From contig JAWXBM010000098.1 in the NCBI GenBank assembly GCA_034440115.1, positions 1-49,042 on the forward strand: a stretch of 49,042 bases of DNA, read 5' to 3'. The DNA is from JAWXBM01 sp034440115 (GTDB lineage Bacteria > Pseudomonadota > Gammaproteobacteria > Xanthomonadales > SZUA-36). Of the stretch, positions 43,823-49,042 are shown piece after piece (the first letter of the stretch is position 1; every line of letters starts with the position of its first letter). The notes under the pieces were generated by a model that was not told the DNA's origin, did no database searches, and saw only the letters and a program-made list of their open reading frames with translations. The position numbers and the translations under genes were made by a program.

Positions 43823-44809
43823 TCAGTCTTGTGGCGAATCAGCCCCTGTCACTTCATCTGCTGCATCGGGTTCCAAGGCTGGATCCTGCGCTTCAACCGG
43901 GTTCACTGCCATATCACCCAAGGTGATTCTGGCCACGTTACCTCGAGTGTAGGGTGCCAGGTCTATCGGTTCGCCGTTATTTGATAACTCGATTGAAGAC
44001 GCGCGTCCCAACAATAATTTGACCGGTGCGATCGCGACATAATTGCGCTCATTGCCGGCACGCAACAAATCCATTTCCACTTTTTTGCCGTTGCCATCAA
44101 CGATTTCTATCCAGCTATCCGCTGAAGCGGCGATGCGGAAAGACTGTTGACCTTCCAGCAAAGTCACCTTTGGCTCTGCGTCAGAGCCAGCCTGGGTAAT
44201 TGCTGACCAGGCACCCTCAGCACCGGATTGGCTGATCTGTGGGCGCTTAGGCTGTACGCCTTCCAGCGGTGCTATCGAGGCCTGCAAATGTGATTTGGTC
44301 GCCACCGGAGATTTATTTTTGCTGGTATTGCTTTCCGCTGGAGAACCTTCCACACCATCGAAGGTTGAGTCGGATCCACCAGGTCGTGCAACGGGTTCAC
44401 CCTGAGAAAAGCGCACTGCCTCGGCGGTGAATTGCCATACCAGAGCGATAACAACCACTGAAGCCAACACGTAACTGGTGGCTTTGAACCAACGATCATT
44501 AGGGTTTTTCGGCAACGCAACGGAAAATACCGACTGTACAATCGGCTCTGAACCCTTGGCGTGAATCAGGTGCTGGTCTATTGCACCAGCCGGCAAGCCA
44601 AGGTAACGGGCATAACTGCGGATATAGCCATTCAGGTAAACCTGGGGAATATGCTGAGTGTCACCAGACTCAATAGCTACGAGGTGATCCAGCCGAATGC
44701 GGACTTCCTTGGCCGCTTGCTCCAAGCCGATACCTGATTGCTGACGCTTATGGCGAAGTACGTCTCCGGGCCCGGTAGGAATGAGTTCATTCTGCGTTTC
44801 TGTATTCAC
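43823..44809 (-). CDS. rodZ: Cytoskeletal protein RodZ
   Basis: A 328-residue bitopic membrane protein. It has an N-terminal helix-turn-helix (about 14-85), one transmembrane helix (about 109-128), a Ser/Pro-rich periplasmic linker, and a C-terminal DUF4115 domain (about 210-300, starting SFRIAASADSWIEIVD). RodZ connects MreB with the elongasome. The C-terminal tail after the domain is very acidic. The start overlaps the pilF stop. Its usual partner after it, ispG, is absent. Confidence 0.93.
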   Translation of the reverse strand: MNTETQNELIPTGPGDVLRHKRQQSGIGLEQAAKEVRIRLDHLVAIESGDTQHIPQVYLNGYIRSYARYLGLPAGAIDQHLIHAKGSEPIVQSVFSVALPKNPNDRWFKATSYVLASVVVIALVWQFTAEAVRFSQGEPVARPGGSDSTFDGVEGSPAESNTSKNKSPVATKSHLQASIAPLEGVQPKRPQISQSGAEGAWSAITQAGSDAEPKVTLLEGQQSFRIAASADSWIEIVDGNGKKVEMDLLRAGNERNYVAIAPVKLLLGRASSIELSNNGEPIDLAPYTRGNVARITLGDMAVNPVEAQDPALEPDAADEVTGADSPQD

Positions 44810-45570
44810 GTCCTGTTTCTCAATTCAGCCGCTTCTGCGGAACCCGGGAACTGATCCATCAGATTTTCCCGATATTGGCTGGCTGACTTTCCATCGCCTA
44901 ATTCACTTTCGATCAAATACCCCAAATACAAGCTTTCTGAATTGATTTGTCCAGCAGATTCGAACCTTTGCAAGAAGGCGCGAGCTCTCAAAAAATCCTG
45001 TTTACGATAACTCAGTTGTGCCATGGGCAATAAAGCCTGCGAATATTTCTGGTCGTATTCCAGCGATTGTCTCAAATATAACTCGGCCTTGTCCAGATCG
45101 TTGTTGTTCAATGCACACAATCCTGCATTGCCTGCAGCAACGTACTTGGTGTTATAGAAAGGATCTTTCAAAGCCGTCGCAAAATGCTGGTCGGCTTCTT
45201 TGTAGTTGCCATGACCACACAGGTAAACTGCATAATTATTGTTGACGTCGCCATCTTCAGGATCATAGCGCACCGCCTGTTTGTATTCCTCACCCGCCTT
45301 GACCATTTCACCAAGGGTTTCATACAACACACCCAGCATGGAATGAGCCGGTGCGTAAGTAGGATCAAATGCAACCGCCCTTTTGAGTTTCTCCAGGGCA
45401 ATTTCGTATTGCTTGCGATCAAAATACTGTCGGCCCAATGCAGCATTGGTTTCGGCGGCTTTGCGTCCATCCGATTTCTCGCCGGTTCTGGTTTCTCCGG
45501 TAGAACCACAGGCGGATAACACAAGGCTCAGGAAAAGCACCAGACTCAGTCGCAATATGGATGCCTTCAT
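44806..45570 (-). CDS. pilF: Type IV pilus biogenesis/stability lipoprotein PilF (PilW)
   Basis: A 254-residue lipoprotein with lipobox LSAC (Cys 21) and six TPR-like repeats over about 40-235, e.g. APAHSMLGVLYETLGEMVKAGEEY and DVNNNYAVYLCGHGNYKEAD. In Pseudomonas PilF is the pilotin that helps the PilQ secretin assemble. It overlaps rlmN and rodZ by four bases each, so translation is probably coupled. This order (rlmN-pilF-rodZ) is widespread in gammaproteobacteria. Confidence 0.93.
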   Translation of the reverse strand: MKASILRLSLVLFLSLVLSACGSTGETRTGEKSDGRKAAETNAALGRQYFDRKQYEIALEKLKRAVAFDPTYAPAHSMLGVLYETLGEMVKAGEEYKQAVRYDPEDGDVNNNYAVYLCGHGNYKEADQHFATALKDPFYNTKYVAAGNAGLCALNNNDLDKAELYLRQSLEYDQKYSQALLPMAQLSYRKQDFLRARAFLQRFESAGQINSESLYLGYLIESELGDGKSASQYRENLMDQFPGSAEAAELRNRT

Positions 45571-46670
45571 ACGGTTTCTCGTTGTTCCTTCAATCGAGCA
45601 CTTCGGCGGGTCCGGTCCAATACCTTTCCGGCCAGTTGGCCACAGGCAGCATCAATGTCATCACCGCGCGTTTTCCGAACCGTGGCAATCAAACCTCCGG
45701 ACATGACGATTGCCTGAAAAGCCCGAATGCGTTCGGGCGAAGAACAGCGATAGGCTGTACCTGGAAAAGGATTGAATGGAATCAGGTTCAGCTTGCTGGG
45801 CACTCTGCGCAGCAGCTTAACCAATTGTCTGGCATGTTCCGGATGATCGTTGATTCCATCCATCAGCGTATATTCAAAGGTCACCGTGCGCTTGTGTTTT
45901 TCTGATACATAACGGGCACACGCTGCCATCAATTCCTTGATCGGGTATTTGCGATTCAGCGGCACCAGGGTTTCCCGCAAGGCATCTTCCGGCGCATGCA
46001 AAGACACGGCCAGTGAAACATCAATGGAATCTTTCAGACGGTCTATGCCCGGCACCAAACCTGCCGTAGATAAAGTAACCCGCTTGGCCGCGAGCCCAAA
46101 ACCCAGGTCATCGCGCAGTAATGACAGGGACGGTAACACCGCTTCAAAATTCAACAACGGCTCGCCCATGCCCATGTACACCACATTGGTAATGCGCCGC
46201 AGGCCATTTCGTTCATGGCCCAAAGCCTGCGCCGCACGCCATACCTGGCCGATGATCTCGCTGGTCGACAGGTTCCGGTTGAAACCCTGTGCGCCGGTGG
46301 CACAAAAAGTGCAATTGAGTGCGCATCCTACTTGTGAAGAAATACACAACGTGCCGCGCTTGGGTTCCGGAATGAACACAGTCTCAATGGCGTTGCCACC
46401 CCCTGAGCCCATCAGCCACTTGATGGTGCCATCTGCAGAAATCTTTTCGGTCAACACCTGCGGTGGCTGAACAATGGCCAATTCAACCAGACGTTGCCTC
46501 AAGGCCACGCCCAGATTGGTCATTTGGGCAAAGTCCGTTACCCCCTGGTGATAGATCCACTTCAATATCTGCTCGGCGCGAAAAGGCTTCTCGCCGATGG
46601 AGACAAAGAATTCCCGCATCTGGTCTTGATCCAGATCCATCAGGTTGATGCGAGTGATAGTGGCGGTCAT
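45567..46670 (-). CDS. rlmN: Dual-specificity 23S rRNA/tRNA methyltransferase RlmN
   Basis: A 367-residue radical-SAM enzyme methylating C2 of A2503 in 23S rRNA and A37 of some tRNAs. The cluster cysteines are C116, C120 and C123 (GCALNCTFCATG). The methyl-carrying and relay cysteines are C109 (TLCISSQ) and the one in DIDAACGQLAG near the C-terminus. It follows ndk by 20 bases and overlaps pilF by four. Confidence 0.97.
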   Translation of the reverse strand: MTATITRINLMDLDQDQMREFFVSIGEKPFRAEQILKWIYHQGVTDFAQMTNLGVALRQRLVELAIVQPPQVLTEKISADGTIKWLMGSGGGNAIETVFIPEPKRGTLCISSQVGCALNCTFCATGAQGFNRNLSTSEIIGQVWRAAQALGHERNGLRRITNVVYMGMGEPLLNFEAVLPSLSLLRDDLGFGLAAKRVTLSTAGLVPGIDRLKDSIDVSLAVSLHAPEDALRETLVPLNRKYPIKELMAACARYVSEKHKRTVTFEYTLMDGINDHPEHARQLVKLLRRVPSKLNLIPFNPFPGTAYRCSSPERIRAFQAIVMSGGLIATVRKTRGDDIDAACGQLAGKVLDRTRRSARLKEQRETV

Positions 46671-46690
46671 AATTTCAGGCTCAAGGCAAA

Positions 46691-47116
46691 TTAACGCGAG
46701 TTCACATCTGCCGGCTCAAAAAAGTGTGCAATTTCAGCTTCGGCCGTATCCGCACCGTCCGAGCCATGCACTGCGTTGGCATCTATACTTTCGGCGAAAT
46801 CCGCGCGTATGGTTCCAGGCGCGGCTTCCTTTGGATTGGTAGCGCCCATCAGCTCACGATTCCGGGCGATCGCATTCTCGCCTTCCAGCACTTGAATCAT
46901 CACCGGACCGGAGATCATGAATTTGACCAGGTCATTAAAAAACGGCCGGCCGCGGTGTACGCCGTAAAAATTTTCGGCATCTTGGGTGGAAAGTTGCTTC
47001 ATGCGGGCAGCTATGATTTTAAGTCCGGCCTGCTCAAAGCGGCTGTAAATCTCTCCGATTACATCTTTGGCAACTGCATCCGGTTTGATGATCGAGAGTG
47101 TACGTTCGATTGGCAC
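46691..47116 (-). CDS. ndk: Nucleoside diphosphate kinase
   Basis: A 141-residue enzyme equalising NTP/NDP pools. The phosphorylated histidine is H117 in NAVHGSDG, and the start has RTLSIIKPDAV with the family lysine. The GTG start has AAGGAG seven bases upstream. It is the first gene of the rlmN-pilF-rodZ series and is divergent from fadE. Confidence 0.97.
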   Translation of the reverse strand: MPIERTLSIIKPDAVAKDVIGEIYSRFEQAGLKIIAARMKQLSTQDAENFYGVHRGRPFFNDLVKFMISGPVMIQVLEGENAIARNRELMGATNPKEAAPGTIRADFAESIDANAVHGSDGADTAEAEIAHFFEPADVNSR

Positions 47117-47267
47117 TTAAAAACTCCTTACATATTATTGTATTTAAAAGAAAACCGGAACATTCGGGTAGTATACCTAAACGCCGGGTAAAGCAGCGGG
47201 ATTTTACGGGGATGCAGCTCAGGGTTCAATGCGAAAGCAGTTACATTGAGCCGCAACAAGAGATTCC

Positions 47268-47297
47268 TTGACCCCCAGAATACCTGCTCTTTATTAT
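47268..47297 (+). promoter_or_regulatory. Candidate sigma-70 promoter of fadE
   Basis: TTGACC (47268-47273) and TATTAT (47292-47297) are 18 bases apart, close to consensus. The fadE ATG is about 95 bases further on, so a leader of roughly 85-90 bases would result. No obvious FadR or PsrA operator is seen near it. Confidence 0.5.
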
Positions 47298-47391
47298 GAT
47301 TGGCCAACTGACCCCCCACGAGCGAATGCTTTGCGGCATGCTATGGCAAGGCAAATCAGAACGGCCTTGAGGGTCAACCAGAGGACCAAAT

Positions 47392-49042
47392 ATGGAATTG
47401 CTGTACTTTGCAGTATTGATCTTTACCCTGCTGCTGCTCGCCTATAACCGTGTCCCCCTGCTGATCGCCATTGCCATCATGGTCAGCCTGACGGTGGCCT
47501 GGACCGAGCTTCGCCATTTGTTTTATGTGCCCAGTTGGTTCCGTTTCGCCAACGGCATCGTCGCAGTCACCCTGATGGGCTTCGCCGTCAAACCTTTACG
47601 ACGATTGCTGATCAGTGACCGGCTATTCGGCTGGTTTCGCAAAGTCATGCCCACGGTTTCAGAAACCGAACAGGAAGCCCTGGATGCCGGAACGGTCTGG
47701 TGGGATGCCGAGATTTTTTCTGGTCGGCCACGCTGGCGCGTTTTGCTGAAAACTCCAAAACCTTCACTCAGCGAAAAAGAACAAGCCTTTCTTGACGGTC
47801 CAACTGATGTGCTTTGCCACCTGCTGGATGACTGGAAAATTTGCGATACCTACCGGAATCTTCCTGACGAGGTGTGGAATTACATTCGCGAACATCGATT
47901 CTTCGGATTGATTATTCCTGAGGCCTACGGCGGCCACGGCTTCTCTGCCCAGGCTAATTCCGCCATCGTGATGAAACTGGCCAGTCGCAACCAGACTGCT
48001 GCGGTTACCGTCATGGTTCCCAACTCTTTGGGTCCAGGTGAATTGTTGCTGCATTACGGCACTGAAGAGCAGAAGAAACATTACCTGCCAAAACTCGCCA
48101 GTGGTGAGGAAATTCCCTGTTTTGCCCTGACCTCTCCATCGGCCGGTTCAGATGCCGCCAGCATGAATGACACCGGCGTAGTTTGCAAAGACATGTATCG
48201 CGGCAAGGAAGTGCTTGGCCTGCGGCTGAACTGGAACAAACGCTATATCACCCTGGCACCGGTCGCCACTTTGCTGGGTTTGGCCTTCAAAGCTCAGGAT
48301 CCTGATGGATTGCTGGGTGGCAAAAAAGACCTGGGAATTACCTGTGCTCTGGTACCCACCTCAACGCCTGGAGTAACCATCGGCAATCGTCACATGCCAG
48401 TGGGTGCTGTCTTCATGAATGGCCCAACCCAGGGTAAGGACGTATTTATCCCCATGGAGTCCATCATTGGTGGACAGGAGCGTATCGGCCAGGGCTGGCG
48501 CATGCTGATGCAAAGCCTGGCAGCCGGCCGGGCTATCTCCCTGCCCGCCATGGGAGTAGCCGGCGGCAAGATGTCGGCATTGATGTCAGGGGCCTATGCA
48601 CGCATACGGCGGCAGTTTGGCGCACCCATTGGCTCCTTTGAAGGCATCGAGGAACCCTTGGCGCGTATTGGCGGCCGCACTTACCGCATGGATGCCGCGC
48701 GTAAATTGACCCTGGTGGCATTGGACCAGGGCCATCGGCCGGGAGTGCTGTCCGCCATCCTCAAATACCAGCTTACCGAAGGCAGCCGGGCTTGCATCAA
48801 CGATGCCATGGACATACATGGCGGCAAGGGCATCATTACCGGCCCCTCCAACTATCTGGCTCATGCTTATCAATCGGTGCCTATTTCAATCACCGTCGAG
48901 GGCGCCAACATTCTGACCCGCTCGCTGATCATCTTTGGCCAGGGAGCCATTCGTGCCCACCCCTGGTTACTGAAAGAAATGCGAGCTGTGCAGGACCAAG
49001 GCCCTGATGCGCGGCGTGCTTTTGACAAGGCCATCTTTGCCC
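47392..49042 (+). CDS. fadE: Acyl-CoA dehydrogenase FadE (3' end outside window)
   Basis: 550 codons are open to the right edge without a stop. The N-terminus has two hydrophobic stretches (about 2-38 and 50-70), as in membrane-associated FadE. The dehydrogenase core includes GLIIPEAYGGHGFSA, FALTSPSAGSDA, the MNDTG segment and ISLPAMGVAGGK; FadE is normally about 815 residues, so roughly 260 are missing. It performs the first oxidation step of fatty acid breakdown. The ATG has AGAGGA six bases upstream and lies behind a candidate promoter. Confidence 0.94.
   Translation, partial: MELLYFAVLIFTLLLLAYNRVPLLIAIAIMVSLTVAWTELRHLFYVPSWFRFANGIVAVTLMGFAVKPLRRLLISDRLFGWFRKVMPTVSETEQEALDAGTVWWDAEIFSGRPRWRVLLKTPKPSLSEKEQAFLDGPTDVLCHLLDDWKICDTYRNLPDEVWNYIREHRFFGLIIPEAYGGHGFSAQANSAIVMKLASRNQTAAVTVMVPNSLGPGELLLHYGTEEQKKHYLPKLASGEEIPCFALTSPSAGSDAASMNDTGVVCKDMYRGKEVLGLRLNWNKRYITLAPVATLLGLAFKAQDPDGLLGGKKDLGITCALVPTSTPGVTIGNRHMPVGAVFMNGPTQGKDVFIPMESIIGGQERIGQGWRMLMQSLAAGRAISLPAMGVAGGKMSALMSGAYARIRRQFGAPIGSFEGIEEPLARIGGRTYRMDAARKLTLVALDQGHRPGVLSAILKYQLTEGSRACINDAMDIHGGKGIITGPSNYLAHAYQSVPISITVEGANILTRSLIIFGQGAIRAHPWLLKEMRAVQDQGPDARRAFDKAIFA

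Noticed and set aside
47128..47319. A 63-codon minus-strand frame upstream of ndk
   Set aside because: It lies in the ndk-fadE promoter region, overlaps the ndk ribosome-binding site area only partly, lacks a ribosome-binding site of its own and has no recognisable features.

Overview
The window is a 49 kb piece of a gammaproteobacterial chromosome. Gene content and order resemble the Pseudomonas/Cellvibrio side of the class rather than the enterics. Supporting blocks are clpS-clpA-infA beside mnmA-hflD, the yceD-rpmF-plsX-fabHDG-acpP-fabF-pabC-mltG-tmk-holB-pilZ string, and the ndk-rlmN-pilF-rodZ-hisS-yfgM-bamB-der string. The orphan PilZ protein next to holB, the PPK2-family kinase, the full-length Lhr helicase and FadE/FadJ/FadI-type beta-oxidation genes also fit. 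The species cannot be named from this sequence.

Layout. 1-0.5 kb: a broken N-terminus of a probable DUF222/HNH-type protein running off the left edge, then tRNA-Gly(GCC) with its terminator. 0.6-5.6 kb: infA, clpA, clpS, mnmA, hflD. 5.6-8.5 kb: acnA behind a candidate regulated promoter. 8.6-16.2 kb (minus): an OmpA-type lipoprotein, lhr, a small lipoprotein and an uncharacterised glutamate-cysteine-ligase-like/CBS fusion. 16.4-20.5 kb: fadD with a possible leader peptide, dinB, and a class V aminotransferase. 20.6-32.2 kb (minus): a long run of tightly packed or overlapping genes covering ribosomal protein L32, type II fatty acid synthesis, p-aminobenzoate synthesis, a cell-wall transglycosylase, dTMP kinase, the clamp-loader delta' subunit and PilZ. 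32.3-37.3 kb (plus): maf, then fadJ-fadI-ppk2 with 4-base overlaps. 37.3-38.9 kb: folD and a glutathione peroxidase. 39.0-47.1 kb (minus): der, bamB, yfgM, hisS, rodZ, pilF, rlmN, ndk. 47.4 kb to the end: fadE, cut by the right edge.

Together these genes serve core functions: lipid synthesis (fab/plsX) and breakdown (fadD, fadE, fadJ, fadI), envelope assembly (bamB, rodZ, mltG, yfgM, OmpA-like), translation and tRNA/rRNA maturation (infA, mnmA, hisS, rlmN, der, rpmF, tRNA-Gly), proteolysis (clpA/clpS), and folate/one-carbon metabolism (pabB, pabC, folD).

I found no defence island, CRISPR array, prophage, biosynthetic cluster or clearly new multi-gene system. The points most worth following are smaller: the GCS2-CBS fusion with its lipoprotein neighbour, a PabB with the PIAGT rather than PIKGT motif, loss of ispG from its usual place, an acnA promoter with tandem 12-bp repeats at the -35 region, a nested leader ORF overlapping fadD, hairpins in operon gaps, and the nonsense-interrupted gene fragment beside tRNA-Gly.
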